Part shown: positions 8,920 through 19,000 of the stretch, in pieces
Numbering within the stretch: position 1 is the stretch's first letter
How the letters are laid out: each line of letters begins with the position of its first letter
Assembly (NCBI RefSeq): GCF_900100955.1
Contig: NZ_FNCC01000008.1
Location: 124,001 to 188,000 of the forward strand
Direction of reading: 5' to 3'
DNA from: Lentzea fradiae
GTDB taxonomy: Bacteria; Actinomycetota; Actinomycetes; Mycobacteriales; Pseudonocardiaceae
Length of the DNA: 64,000 nucleotides
Translations under genes and position numbers: made by a program
The notes under the pieces: model-generated
Database searches by the model: none
The model's input: the letters and a program-made list of their open reading frames with translations, nothing else
What the model was told of the DNA's origin: nothing

Positions 8920-10074
8920 ATGAGCAGCGTGTTCTCGCGCCTCTACGTCGGCAACGGCGCTTTCGACATCGTCGGCAAGCGCATCCGCTGGTACATCGTC
9001 TCGGCGATCATCCTGCTCGTCTGCATCGGCTCGATGATCTTCCAGGGCTTCAACCTCGGCATCGACTTCAAGGGCGGCACCAAGATCGCCCTGCCGTCGG
9101 TGTCCGCCTCCGGCGAGGCCATCTCGGCGGCCGCCGTCGAGGACGTGTTCGCGAAGGCCGTCCCCGGCAAGCGGCCCACCTCGGTGCAGGCCGTCGGCAC
9201 CGGCGACAGCGCGACCATCCAGCTCAAGTCGAGCACGCTGGAGCAGGCGGAGGTCACGGCGCTCAAGTCGGCCCTCGTGCAGGACCTGAACCCGCGCGGC
9301 GGTCAGGGGTCGGTCTCCGACAGCCTCGTCTCCGCGTCCTGGGGCGGTGAGATCAGTGGCAAGGCCCTGTGGGCCCTGTTCTGGTTCTTCGTCCTGGTGG
9401 CGGTCTTCCTGATCTTCTACTTCGAGTGGCAGATGGCCGTGGGCGCGCTCGTCGCCGTCTTCCACGACGTCATCATCACCGCCGGCGTGTACTCCATCGT
9501 CGGCTTCGAGGTGACGCCGGCGACGGTGATCGGTCTGCTCACGATCCTCGGCTTCTCGCTGTACGACACGGTCGTCGTGTTCGACAAGGTCAAGGAGAAC
9601 ACCATGGGCCTGCTGGGCCTGACCCGCCGCACCTACGCGGAGGCGTCGAACCTGGCCCTGAACCAGACCCTGATGCGCTCGATCAACACGTCGCTGATCG
9701 CGCTGCTGCCCGTGCTCGGCCTGCTGATCGTCGGCGTCGGCGTCCTGGGCGTCGGCACGCTGCAGGACCTGGCGCTCGTGCAGATGGTCGGCATGATCGT
9801 CGGTGCCCTCTCGTCGATCTTCATCGCCACCCCGGTGCTGGTCGACCTGAAGCTGCGCGACCCGAAGTACGTCGCCCAGGCCAAGCGCGTGGCCGCCCGC
9901 CGCGCCAAGGCCACGGGCCCGCAGGTGGCCGAGGGCGTCGAGTCGACCGACGACGAGGCCCTCACCGCGGACCTGCGCAAGGAGAAGGCCATGGCCGCCG
10001 CCGCGTCGGTGCCGCACCGCACCGCGAAGTCCGGTGACGCGCGCCGCCGTCCGACCGGGAAGCGCCACCGTTGA
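8920..10074 (+). CDS. secF: Protein translocase subunit SecF
   Basis: 384 residues with the SecF layout: a first membrane helix at about 27-45, then G-I-D-F-K-G-G-T (SecD/F signature), a periplasmic domain, and five more helices with the S-L-Y-D-T-V-V-V-F-D-K motif. The cytosolic C-terminal tail (about 315-384) is basic and ends R-R-P-T-G-K-R-H-R. It partners SecD in late-stage Sec export. The ATG is preceded by AAGGAGG. Its last four bases overlap the apt TTG start. Confidence 0.96.
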   Translation: MSSVFSRLYVGNGAFDIVGKRIRWYIVSAIILLVCIGSMIFQGFNLGIDFKGGTKIALPSVSASGEAISAAAVEDVFAKAVPGKRPTSVQAVGTGDSATIQLKSSTLEQAEVTALKSALVQDLNPRGGQGSVSDSLVSASWGGEISGKALWALFWFFVLVAVFLIFYFEWQMAVGALVAVFHDVIITAGVYSIVGFEVTPATVIGLLTILGFSLYDTVVVFDKVKENTMGLLGLTRRTYAEASNLALNQTLMRSINTSLIALLPVLGLLIVGVGVLGVGTLQDLALVQMVGMIVGALSSIFIATPVLVDLKLRDPKYVAQAKRVAARRAKATGPQVAEGVESTDDEALTADLRKEKAMAAAASVPHRTAKSGDARRRPTGKRHR

Positions 10075-10589
10075 AACTGGATCGTGCACTGGGCCTGCTG
10101 CGTGAGGTCCCGGACTTCCCCCAGCCGGGGGTCGTCTTCCGGGACTTCACGCCGGTCCTCACCGACCCCGACGCCCTGCGCGCCGTGGTCGACGCGTTGC
10201 AGGACAAGATCGACGACAGCACCCAGGTGATCGCCGCCATCGAGTCGCGCGGCTTTCTCCTGGGTGCCGCCCTGGGCTACGGGTGGCGCTACGGCGTCGT
10301 GCCGCTGCGCAAACCGGGCAAGCTGCCGGTGGTGGCGGACTCGGTCTCCTACGCCCTGGAGTACGGCGAGGCGTCCCTGGAGCTGCCCTCCGGCGCCATC
10401 CAGCCCGGCCAGCGCGTCGTGGTCGTCGACGACGTGCTGGCGACCGGCGGCACCGCCGAGGCCGCGTGCACGCTCGTCGAACGCGCGGGCGGCATCGTGA
10501 CCGGCGTGTCCGTGGTGCTGGAGATCGCCGCCCTGGGTGGCCGCTCCCGGCTCGCGGGCCACGAGGTCAACGCACTGCTGGCGGTCTGA
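10071..10589 (+). CDS. apt: Adenine phosphoribosyltransferase
   Basis: 172 residues. It converts adenine plus PRPP to AMP in purine salvage. Key features are P-D-F-P-Q-P-G-V-V-F-R-D at the N-terminus, the I-E-S-R-G-F flexible region, and the PRPP-binding V-V-V-V-D-D-V-L-A-T-G-G-T-A motif (about 120-133). TTG is taken as start: it overlaps the secF TGA and gives the usual N-terminus. Position between secF and relA is conserved in actinobacteria and links purine salvage with (p)ppGpp control. Confidence 0.95.
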   Translation: MKLDRALGLLREVPDFPQPGVVFRDFTPVLTDPDALRAVVDALQDKIDDSTQVIAAIESRGFLLGAALGYGWRYGVVPLRKPGKLPVVADSVSYALEYGEASLELPSGAIQPGQRVVVVDDVLATGGTAEAACTLVERAGGIVTGVSVVLEIAALGGRSRLAGHEVNALLAV

Positions 10590-10616
10590 CCCCCGCGCAG
10601 CCGGTCCGCCGCCACG

Positions 10617-10889
10617 TCAGCTCACCATCGGCGGCGCGGTGAACCGGCTCGCGACGACCACGGTGACCGTCCACAGGAAGCCGAAGATCGGCAGGCCCAG
10701 CAGGACCAGGCGCCACGCCTTCACGCCGTCGAGCCGCATCAGCGCCAGCGCGGAGCCCAGCCACGGCACCACCCCGATCATCGCCGCGGGCAGGACGTGG
10801 CCGTCGGTGGCGAGGTTCAGCAGGACGAGCGCGGCGTACCAGACGCCGGTGAACGCCAGGCAGTGCCAGACCGGCCGGTGTGAGTGCAT
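10617..10889 (-). CDS. Small membrane protein, function unknown
   Basis: 90 residues with three hydrophobic segments (about 10-27, 34-50 and 62-82) and no recognised domain. It begins with the His-rich M-H-S-H-R-P-V-W-H. AAGGTGG sits 4 bases before ATG. It follows another small membrane protein on the same strand after 41 bases, so the two are probably co-transcribed. Placed between apt and relA, an interruption of the usual neighbourhood. No function can be proposed. Confidence 0.6.
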   Translation of the reverse strand: MHSHRPVWHCLAFTGVWYAALVLLNLATDGHVLPAAMIGVVPWLGSALALMRLDGVKAWRLVLLGLPIFGFLWTVTVVVASRFTAPPMVS

Positions 10890-10930
10890 GACGCCACCTT
10901 CTCAGGTCACCGGCGCCCCATGATCGGCGG

Positions 10931-11230
10931 TCAGGTGCCCGGTGGGGGTGCCACGAAGGCGGCGCCGACGCTGACGAACACCAGCGTCACGAGTGAGGCG
11001 GGCGCCGTGACGACCGCGATCTCCCACAGCGCGGGTGCCTTCGCGCGCCGCAGCACCAGCCAGCTCAGCGTCGTCGCGACGACCCAGCCGACCGCGGAGC
11101 CGGCGATCGACCGCGGGTCGATGTAGTTCGGGTCGTCGAGGGCGAGGTACGCCATCGTGCCGAGCCACACGAACGTCATCGCGGTGCACCAGAGCAACGT
11201 CCTCACGGTTCGCGATTCTGTCAGTTGCAC
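10931..11230 (-). CDS. Small membrane protein, function unknown
   Basis: About 99 residues with three hydrophobic segments: a first near L-L-W-C-T-A-M-T-F-V-W-L, a second around A-G-S-A-V-G-W-V-V-A, and a third near A-V-V-T-A-P-A-S-L-V-T-L. No domain is recognised. The frame could begin at 11287, but GTG at 11230 is preferred since AGGAGA lies 6 bases upstream. It is divergent from the DUF222-HNH gene and probably paired with the following 90-residue membrane protein. Confidence 0.6.
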   Translation of the reverse strand: MQLTESRTVRTLLWCTAMTFVWLGTMAYLALDDPNYIDPRSIAGSAVGWVVATTLSWLVLRRAKAPALWEIAVVTAPASLVTLVFVSVGAAFVAPPPGT

Positions 11231-11367
11231 GCGTGTTCTCCTATTTACCGTATGCGCTCCGTGTGTTGCCGCGAGAGAGATGCGCACTAACGAACCATAC
11301 GTGTTCCGGCAATCCCATTCACTCTAACGTGTGGCCTCTGACGTGCTGTTTCGTCGTGATCTTGCGG

Positions 11368-11388
11368 TAATGTCGAACGCGTGATCGA
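11368..11388 (+). promoter_or_regulatory. LexA-like box over the start of the DUF222-HNH gene
   Basis: TCGAAC-GCGT-GATCGA at 11373-11388 matches the TCGAAC-N4-GTTCGA consensus at 11 of 12 defined positions and covers the GTG start at 11381. A -10-like TAATGT at 11368-11373 would place the transcription start at or next to that GTG, implying a leaderless mRNA with LexA sitting on the start site. No good -35 is visible. Confidence 0.6.
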
Positions 11389-12598
11389 ACAGAACTTCTC
11401 CCTTCTCGCCACCGGCGAACTGCTGAAAGCGGTCGTCGAAGACGTGGCGGAAATTCGCGTCCTGGAGAACGCGGTGATGCGGAAAATCGCGGATCTGGAG
11501 CGGCGTGGCGCCGCGCAGGAACTGGGCTACCGGACTGTGGCCCAGCTGCTGCGCCACGCCGTCCGGTGGGACCTGAAGACGGCGCGGCAGTGGGTCGCGC
11601 GGGCCGAGGTGCTGGCCCGCGAGGTCACGCCGTCCGGCGCGGTGCTGGAGCCGGAGCTCCCGGCCACGGCCGCCGCGGCGGCCGAGGGCGCGCTGTCGGG
11701 TGAGCACGTCTCGGCGGTCGCCGAGGTGATGAAGGAGCTGCCGCCCGAGGCCGAGCAGCCCGTCGTCGAGTTCGCGCGGGAGCACGAGCCGAGCGCGGTC
11801 CGCTCGTTCGGCAAGGAGCTGGCGTACCGCCTGTACCAGCGCGACCCGGAGCCGGGCGAGGCCGGGCAGCCGGAGCCGGGCAACCGCCTGCGCCTGGCGT
11901 GGAAGGGCGACCAGCTGGAGCTGTGGGCCAGGCTCGACCGGGCGACCGGCGCCAAGCTGGAGGCGCTGATCGACCCGCTGGCCAAACCCCGCCCGGCCAC
12001 CCCGGAGGAGGGTCCCGACCCGCGCACGCGGGCCGAGCGGGAGGGCGACGCCTTCGCCGACCTCGTCGACCTGGTCCTGCGCAGCGACCAGCTGCCCGAG
12101 CACGGCGGCGAGCCGGTCACCCTCACCCTGACCATGCCCTACCGCGACCTGGCCGAGCAGACCGGCTTCGCGAGGCTCGACAACCGCGAGCGCGTCCCCG
12201 CCACCCTCGTGCGCCGCCTCGCCTGCAACGCGGGCGTCATCCCGGTGGTGCTCGGCGGCCGGTCCGAGTCGATGGACATCGGCCGCAAGACCCGCACGTT
12301 CCCCGCCGCCATCCGCCGCCTGCTGGTCGCCCGCGACCAGGGCTGCAGCTTCCCCGGCTGCGACCGGCCGCCGAAGCACTGCGACGCCCACCACGTCCGG
12401 TTCTGGTCGCAGGGCGGCGAGACGTCGGTGCACAACGCCGCCCTGCTCTGCCGCCACCACCACACCCTGGTGCACCGCAGCGAATGGGAGGTGAAGCTCC
12501 GCAATGGCACCCCGACGTTCATCCCGCCGTCCTGGCTGGACCCCACCCGCACTCCGCGCACCAACACCACGCACCACGCCACCCGCACCGCCGCCTGA
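11381..12598 (+). CDS. DUF222 / HNH endonuclease domain protein (13E12-like)
   Basis: 405 residues. The N-terminal and central part (about 1-300) is DUF222, with an early pattern A-A-Q-E-L-G-Y-R-T-V-A-Q-L-L. The C-terminal HNH zinc module reads C-S-F-P-G-C-D then C-D-A-H-H-V-R-F-W, N-A-A-L-L-C-R-H-H-H and V-H. This combination is the actinobacterial 13E12-repeat type, abundant but poorly characterised; nuclease activity is assumed from the HNH motif. The tail after T-F-I-P-P-S-W is Thr/Pro/His-rich. GTG at 11381 has no clear ribosome site, consistent with a leaderless transcript and the LexA-like box over the start. Confidence 0.9.
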   Translation: MIEQNFSLLATGELLKAVVEDVAEIRVLENAVMRKIADLERRGAAQELGYRTVAQLLRHAVRWDLKTARQWVARAEVLAREVTPSGAVLEPELPATAAAAAEGALSGEHVSAVAEVMKELPPEAEQPVVEFAREHEPSAVRSFGKELAYRLYQRDPEPGEAGQPEPGNRLRLAWKGDQLELWARLDRATGAKLEALIDPLAKPRPATPEEGPDPRTRAEREGDAFADLVDLVLRSDQLPEHGGEPVTLTLTMPYRDLAEQTGFARLDNRERVPATLVRRLACNAGVIPVVLGGRSESMDIGRKTRTFPAAIRRLLVARDQGCSFPGCDRPPKHCDAHHVRFWSQGGETSVHNAALLCRHHHTLVHRSEWEVKLRNGTPTFIPPSWLDPTRTPRTNTTHHATRTAA

Positions 12599-12634
12599 GT
12601 TCACCCCGTCGAGCTGGTTCGTGGAGGAGGGCCA

Positions 12635-13516
12635 ATGCCTACCGTCGGACGAATGACTGCGATCACCTCCACCGCCTACAGCCGCGACCTGGGCGACGAG
12701 CTGCGCCGCCTCCGCGAGAAGCACACGACGCTGACCGGCGCCGCCTTCGCGGAACAGCTCGGCTGGGACCCGAGCAAGGTGTCCAACATCGAGAAGGGCA
12801 AGGCGCGCGCGAGCGAGATCGACCTGGTCCAGTACTTCATGATGTGCGGCCGCGACACTGTGGCGTTCGAGACGTTCCGCGCCCGCTACCGCCACGCGTT
12901 CGACAGCTGCGTCGCCCTCGTCCCGGAGAACCTGCGCACCCTCGCGATGGCGGAGGCGCAGGCCGAGCGCATCACCTGCTACGACGTGTTGTCGGTGCCG
13001 GGCCTCATCCAGACACCGCAGTACGCGCGCACCCTGCTGTCGAGTGGTCGCGGCACCCCGGAGCAGGTCGAGCGGGGGTTCAAGTCGCGCATGGAGCGGC
13101 AGGCGGTTCTGAGGCGACCGTTCAGGCCGCACTGCCTCTTCTACGTGCACGAGCTGGCGTTGCAGCTGCGGGTGGGGGACGAGCGGGTCATGGAGGAGCA
13201 GTACCTGCGCATGATGTTCCGCACGCACACCCTTCGGATCGTGCCGTTGTCGGCGGGCCCCGCTCCGATCAGGATGTCGGCGCGAATGCTCTTCAGCTTC
13301 GAGAAGCTCGTGCCGGTGGCGTACAGCGAAACAGACATTGCGAATGTTTTCTCACACGACGGTGCGGCTATCGCGGAATGCCGGGAGTCGTTCAAGTGGC
13401 TCGATGAGCTTGCCTTGGATGAGGGACAATCGCGGAGCTTGCTGACGAGCTACATCAGCGGACTCCGGAGGGAAGCAGATGAGCCACGGGCGGAGTTGGC
13501 GCAAGAGTTCCCATAG
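12635..13516 (+). CDS. XRE-family regulator with DUF5753-type domain
   Basis: 293 residues. The helix-turn-helix is near residues 17-62 (T-G-A-A-F-A-E-Q-L-G-W-D-P-S-K-V-S-N-I-E). The rest has the DUF5753 pattern, including Y-D-V-L-S-V-P-G-L-I-Q-T-P-Q-Y-A-R. Such regulators occur in pairs with a small DUF397 protein, as here, where the partner gene overlaps its 3' end by 38 bases. Known pairs affect development and antibiotic production in Streptomyces. GGAGGAGGG precedes ATG by 3 bases. Specific targets are unknown. Confidence 0.9.
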   Translation: MPTVGRMTAITSTAYSRDLGDELRRLREKHTTLTGAAFAEQLGWDPSKVSNIEKGKARASEIDLVQYFMMCGRDTVAFETFRARYRHAFDSCVALVPENLRTLAMAEAQAERITCYDVLSVPGLIQTPQYARTLLSSGRGTPEQVERGFKSRMERQAVLRRPFRPHCLFYVHELALQLRVGDERVMEEQYLRMMFRTHTLRIVPLSAGPAPIRMSARMLFSFEKLVPVAYSETDIANVFSHDGAAIAECRESFKWLDELALDEGQSRSLLTSYISGLRREADEPRAELAQEFP

Positions 13517-13664
13517 CGGTCCCGAGCACGACAGCGCGTGCGTGGAGGTGTCGCTCGCCGCAGCTGCTCCTGCCGCACTCGTGCGTGACTCGAAGGCGGT
13601 GCGGGGTGACGTTCTGACGTTCTCGGCTCGTGCCTGGCGGGCGTTCGTGGCGAGCGTCGCCTGA
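13479..13664 (+). CDS. DUF397 protein, partner of the XRE regulator
   Basis: 61 residues with the DUF397 signature: W-R-K-S-S-H-S-G, then D-S-A-C-V-E-V, V-R-D-S-K near the middle, and F-S-A-R-A-W-R-A-F. DUF397 proteins are small and act with the cognate DUF5753-type XRE regulator, probably modulating its activity. Start ATG overlaps the regulator by 38 bases in another frame, so co-translation is likely. GGAGGGAAGCAG lies upstream. Confidence 0.92.
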   Translation: MSHGRSWRKSSHSGPEHDSACVEVSLAAAAPAALVRDSKAVRGDVLTFSARAWRAFVASVA

Positions 13665-13753
13665 TCGGCTCAGCGTAAGTTCGCGCGGCGTTCACCGTGT
13701 GAGCTGTGCCGCTCAGCGCGCTATCACAAGTTACGGCTGCGCAAACGCGTTAT

Positions 13754-13777
13754 CCTCGGTACTCGCGAGACCCGAGG
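13754..13777 (+). promoter_or_regulatory. Hairpin over the relA ribosome-binding site
   Basis: CCTCGG (13754-13759) pairs with CCGAGG (13772-13777), and the loop itself contains the palindrome CTCGCGAG (13762-13769). The downstream arm includes part of the GAGGAG ribosome site for the TTG at 13787. The fold could reduce relA translation, but this is only inferred from pairing. Confidence 0.35.
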
Positions 13778-13786
13778 AGCGTGGGG

Positions 13787-16072
13787 TTGAGTCAAAACAC
13801 CGAACCCGCTGCGACGGTTGTTCAACCGTCGGCTACCCGGCGTGTGCGCGCCCGCCTCGCGCGGCGTATCACCGCCCAACGTGCGGCCCCGGTGAAGCAG
13901 GTCCTCGAACCTCTCGCCGCCGTGCACCGTGACCTCCATCCCAAGGCCGATCTGGCGCTTCTGCAGCACGCTTACGACGTCGCCGAGGAGAAGCACCGCC
14001 CGCAGCGCCGCAAGTCCGGCGACCCGTACATCACCCACCCGCTCGCCGTGGCGACGATCCTCGCCGAGCTGGGCATGGACACCACGACGCTGGTGGCGGC
14101 GCTGCTGCACGACACCGTCGAAGACACCGACTACTCGCTGAACCAGCTCAAGGAGGACTTCGGCGAGGAGGTCGCCCGGCTGGTCGACGGCGTGACGAAG
14201 CTCGACAAGGTGAAACTGGGGGCTGCCGCCGAGGCCGAGACCATCCGCAAGATGGTGATCGCGATGGCGAAGGACCCGCGGGTCCTCGTCATCAAGCTGG
14301 CCGACCGGCTGCACAACATGCGCACCATGCGGTTCCTGCCGCCCGAGAAGCAGGCCCGCAAGGCCCGCGAGACGCTGGAGGTGCTGGCACCGCTGGCGCA
14401 CCGGCTCGGCATGGCGACCGTCAAGTGGGAGCTGGAGGACCTCGCGTTCGCGATCCTGCAGCCGAAGAAGTACGACGAGATCGTGCGGCTGGTCGCCAAG
14501 CGCGCGCCGAGTCGCGACACGTACCTGCGCACCGTCGTGCAGGAGCTGGGCAACCAGCTGGAGGGTGCGCGGATCGTCGCGAAGGTCGAGGGGCGGCCGA
14601 AGCACTACTACTCGATCAACCAGAAGATGATCGTCCGCGGCCGGGACTTCGACGACATCCACGACCTGGTGGGTGTGCGGATCCTGGTCGACGAGGTGCG
14701 CGACTGCTACGCCGCGATGGGTGTCGTGCACGCCGCGTGGCAGCCCATGCCCGGGCGGTTCAAGGACTACATCGCGCAGCCGCGGTTCGGCGTGTACCAG
14801 TCGCTGCACACGACCGTCATCGGTCCCGACGGCAAGCCTCTCGAAGTGCAGATCCGCACGCACGAGATGCACCAGCGGGCCGAGTACGGCATCGCCGCGC
14901 ACTGGCGCTACAAGGAGACCAAGGGCACGCACAACGGCAAGTCCGTCGAGATCGACGAGATGGCGTGGATGCGCCAGCTTCTCGACTGGCAGCGGGAAGC
15001 CGCGGACCCCGGTGAGTTCCTGGAGGGCCTGCGCTGGGACCTCGCCGCGCGCGAGATCTTCGTGTTCACGCCCAAGGGGGACGTCGAGACGCTGCCGACC
15101 GGGTCCACGCCCGTCGACTTCGCCTACGCCGTGCACACCGAGGTGGGGCACCGCTGCATCGGCGCCCGCGTGAACGGCCGGCTGGTCGCGCTCGAACGCA
15201 AGCTCGAGAACGGCGAGGTCGTCGAGATCTTCACCTCCAAGGCGGAGGGTGCGGGCCCGTCCCGCGACTGGCTGAGCTTCGTCGCGTCCCCGCGGGCCAA
15301 GGCGAAGATCAAGCAGTGGTTCGCCAAGGAGCGCAAGGAAGAGGCGATCGAGCAGGGCAAGGACGCGATCACCAAGGAGGTCCGTCGCGTCGGGCTGCCC
15401 ATCCAGCGCCTGGTCAGCGTCGACTCGATGCAGGCGCTGGCGAAGGAGCTGCACTACCCGGACATGAGCGCGCTGTACGCGGCGGTCGGCGAGGGGCACA
15501 CCTCCGCCCGGCACGTCGTGCAGCGGCTCGTCGCGCAGCTCGGCGGGGTCGACCACGCCGAGGAGGAGCTGGCCGACCGCGCCACCCCGTCCACGGTCAC
15601 CCGGCGCCGCCCCACCGGCGACGCGGGCGTGATCGTCAAGGACGCGGGCGACGTGTGGGTCAAGCTCGCCCGCTGCTGCACGCCGGTCCCCGGTGACGAC
15701 ATCCTCGGCTTCGTGACGCGCGGTGGCGGCGTGTCGGTGCACCGCACCGACTGCACGAACGCGGACGAGCTGCTGAAGTCGCCGGAACGGCTCCTCGACG
15801 TCGAGTGGGCGCCGTCGGCGTCCAGCGTCTTCCTGGTCGCGATCCAGGTCGAGGCGCTCGACCGGCACCGCCTCCTCTCGGACGTCACGAAGGTGCTGGC
15901 CGACGAGCGCGTGAACATCCTGTCGGCGTCGGTGACGACGTCGCGGGACCGCGTCGCCGTCAGCCGGTTCTCGTTCGAGATGGGCGACCCGAAGCACCTG
16001 GGGCACGTGCTCAAGGCCGTGCGGAGCGTGGAGGGCGTCTACGACGTCTACCGCGTGACGTCGGCGTCGTAG
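13787..16072 (+). CDS. relA: Bifunctional (p)ppGpp synthetase/hydrolase (Rel)
   Basis: About 761 residues from TTG at 13787. Domains in order: HD hydrolase ([18 protein letters not shown]), RelA/SpoT synthetase ([10 protein letters not shown]), TGS ([11 protein letters not shown]), a zinc-finger-like C-C-T-P-V-P-G-D region and a C-terminal ACT domain. Both catalytic halves appear intact, as usual for the single actinobacterial Rel. The frame extends to an ATG at 13706, but TTG at 13787 has GAGGAG 7 bases upstream and gives M-S-Q-N-T-E-P. Stringent-response enzyme, cytosolic. Confidence 0.94.
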   Translation: MSQNTEPAATVVQPSATRRVRARLARRITAQRAAPVKQVLEPLAAVHRDLHPKADLALLQHAYDVAEEKHRPQRRKSGDPYITHPLAVATILAELGMDTTTLVAALLHDTVEDTDYSLNQLKEDFGEEVARLVDGVTKLDKVKLGAAAEAETIRKMVIAMAKDPRVLVIKLADRLHNMRTMRFLPPEKQARKARETLEVLAPLAHRLGMATVKWELEDLAFAILQPKKYDEIVRLVAKRAPSRDTYLRTVVQELGNQLEGARIVAKVEGRPKHYYSINQKMIVRGRDFDDIHDLVGVRILVDEVRDCYAAMGVVHAAWQPMPGRFKDYIAQPRFGVYQSLHTTVIGPDGKPLEVQIRTHEMHQRAEYGIAAHWRYKETKGTHNGKSVEIDEMAWMRQLLDWQREAADPGEFLEGLRWDLAAREIFVFTPKGDVETLPTGSTPVDFAYAVHTEVGHRCIGARVNGRLVALERKLENGEVVEIFTSKAEGAGPSRDWLSFVASPRAKAKIKQWFAKERKEEAIEQGKDAITKEVRRVGLPIQRLVSVDSMQALAKELHYPDMSALYAAVGEGHTSARHVVQRLVAQLGGVDHAEEELADRATPSTVTRRRPTGDAGVIVKDAGDVWVKLARCCTPVPGDDILGFVTRGGGVSVHRTDCTNADELLKSPERLLDVEWAPSASSVFLVAIQVEALDRHRLLSDVTKVLADERVNILSASVTTSRDRVAVSRFSFEMGDPKHLGHVLKAVRSVEGVYDVYRVTSAS

Positions 16073-16090
16073 ACGCCACTGCTGTAGCGG

Positions 16091-19000
16091 CTAGCGGCGC
16101 GGAACCTGCCAGTTCTGCGCCGCGGTGCCGTTGCACCACCAGATCTGCAAGCGGGTGAAGTTGTCCGTCCACCCGTTGCGCACGTCCAGGCACTGCCCGG
16201 ACTTGACGTTCCGCAGCGAGCTGCCCTGCACGCGCCACTGCTGCGCGGGCGTGCCGTTGCAGTCCCACAGCTGCAGCGGGGTGCCGGGGTCGGTCCAGCC
16301 GTTCGTCACGTCCAGGCAGCGCCCGAGTGCCCGCACCGAGCCGTCCGCGTCGAGCTTCCAGTCCTGCGCGCCGGTGCCGTTGCAGTCGTAGAGCCAGACC
16401 GCCGTACCCGCCCACGTGCGCCCGCCGTCGATGTCGACGCACCGGTTCGCGATGCCCTGCAACCGGTCAGCGGGCCGGGGCAGCACCCACGCCTGGGCCG
16501 TGCTGCCGTCGCAGGGGGCGAGGAACAGCTGCGTTCCCGCCGTCAGGCACCGGCCGCCCGCCACCAGCGCGCCGTTGGACTCGTGGGTCCAGCGCTGACC
16601 GGCGCACTCGGCGAGCACGGCCCGGTCGCCTTGGAGGGCGAGGCACTTGCCGAGGGCGCGGAGGGTGCCGTCCGGGGCCGCCGTCCAGCGCTGCGCCCCG
16701 GTGTTGTTGCAGCTCCAGACCCCGACGGGGGTGCCGGTGGCGGAGTTGGCACTGGCCACGTCCACGCAGGGGCCGTAGAGGTTGGTCAGCTGGCCGGTGG
16801 CGCCGTTCGGGATGCGGACGGCCTGCTGCGTGACGGTGCCGCTCAGCCGCAGGTCCCGCGAGGACGCCCCGACCGAGACCGTGAAGCCGCCGGCGGGCAC
16901 CCGGAACGTCCGCTCCGCGGTGTCCCAGAGCGCGAACGCCCGCTGGTCGAGCGTCATCGTCACGCGGGTCGAGGCGCCGGGGTCGAGCACGACCTTCGCG
17001 AAGTCGCGCAGCTGCCGCGGCGGCTCACCCGCCGCGCCGGGATAGCCGAGGTACAGCTGCGGCACGGCCGACCCGCGCCGGGAGCCGGTGTTGCGGACCG
17101 TGAACGACGCCGTCACCGCGTCGGCGGACCGGGTGAGGCTCAGGCCGCTGTAGGCGAACGTCGTGTAGCCGAGGCCGTGGCCGAACGGGAACATCGGCGC
17201 CACGCCCGTCGCGTCGTACCAGCGGTACCCGACGCGCAGCCCTTCCGTGTAGGTGACGTTGCCGCCCACGCCGGGGTACTGCTCCGGTGACTGGATCGGG
17301 TTCGACCCGAGGTCGACCGGGAACGTCACCGGCAGCCGCCCGGACGGTTCGTCGAGGCCCCACAGGACGTCCACCAGGGAGTTGCCGTTCTGCTCGCCGG
17401 GGTACCAGGCTTCCAGCAGCGTCGAGACCGAGCCGAGCCACGGCATCGTCACCGGTCCGCCGGTCTCCAGCACCACGACGGTGCGCGGGTTCGCCGCCGC
17501 GACGGCCCGCACGAGCTCGTTCTGGTTGCCGGGCAGGTCGATGTCGGTGCGGTCGGCGCCCTCGGTCGTGCGGTCGCCGACGACGACCACGGCGACCTGC
17601 GCCGCCTTGGCGGCCTCCACCGCCGCCTGGATCTCCGGGTCGGCCCCGCCGGGCGCGAACCAGTCGAGGGAGAGGTTCGCGAAGCCCTCCGCCTCGCTGT
17701 AGTCGACGACGACCTGGTGCGGCACCCCGCCCTCCAGCGGCACGGACGCCCAGCGCGTCTGGGTGGCGTGGTCGCCCCAGTTGTCGATGACGTGCCGGCC
17801 GTCGATGTACAGGCTGCTGCCGTCGTCGCTGGTCAGCGCGAAGTCGTAGGTGCCGGTGACCGGGGCGGTGAGGGTGCCGACCCAGCGGGCCGACCAGTTG
17901 TCGGAGTTCACGCCCGGCGCGGGGGACCCGGTCAGCCAGTTGAAGTCGATCACGCTGTCCGTCCTGGACACCGCCGGAGCGCCCTGGAGGCCGCGGTTGT
18001 TGTAGAAGTCCGCGCGCAGGCCGGTGAGCACCCCGGCGGGCACCGTGAACGGCTCGCGGCGCGCGCCCACGTGGTAGGTCAGGCCGGTGCCGAGGCGGGC
18101 GCGCAGGGCGTCCACGGGCTTCACGGTGTGCTCCGGGTACGGCGTCACGCGGGAGCTGCCGTCGCCACCGGTGTGCGCCACGTCCGCGTAGATGCCGGAC
18201 AGCGCGACCGTCGTGGTGCTGTTCGCCAGCGGCAGCAGGCCCGTGTCGTTCTTCAGCAGCACGGTGCCCGCGGAGGCTTGCCTCCTGGCGAACGCGGCGT
18301 GCGCGGCGGGGTCGAACTGCGGCGCGGGCCGCTCGTCCAGCGCTCCGACGCGCAGCAACATCCGCAGCACGCGGCGCGTCCGTTCGTCGAGGACGGACCT
18401 GACCAGCTCGCCCGACCCCACCGCGCCGGGCAGGCCCGCGTAGAACGTGGAACCGCCGAACTCCTGGTCCAGCCCGGCGAGCGCCGACTTCACGCCCGAA
18501 TGGGTGGCCGGGTAGTCGGAGCCGACCGTGCCGCTGAAACCCCACCGGTCGTTGAGGACGTCGTTGAGCAAGGGGAAGTGTTCGCACGCGAACGACCCGC
18601 CCACCTTGTTGTAGGCGCACATCGCCGACCAGGCGCCGCCCTCGTGCACGGCCATCTCGAACGCGGGCAGGTAGATCTCGCGCAGCGTCCGGTCGTCCAC
18701 ATTGGAGCTGGCCCAGGTGCGGTCGTTCTCCTGGTTGTTGACGGCGTAGTGCTTCACCTGCGCCGCCACGCCCTGCTCCTGCACGCCCTGCACGAAGCTG
18801 GCGCCGAGCTTGCCCGCGAGGTACGGGTCCTCGCCGTAGGTCTCGAAGTTCCGGCCTGCCTGCGGCACCCGGACGATGTTGACCATCGGCGCGTACAGCA
18901 CGTGGTAGCCGCGCGCCCTGGTCTCCTTGCCCATCAGCACACCCGCCTGCCGGGCGAGGTCGCGGTCGAAGCTCGCGGCCACCGAGACGGGGGCGGGGAA

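Noticed and set aside
13706-13786. Longer N-terminus of relA from ATG 13706
   Set aside because: The extra 27 residues show no family similarity and no ribosome site precedes them. GAGGAG upstream of TTG 13787 fits better.
13724-16006. 760-residue open frame antisense to relA
   Set aside because: The opposite strand carries intact HD, synthetase, TGS and ACT domains. The antisense product is low-complexity and unrecognisable.
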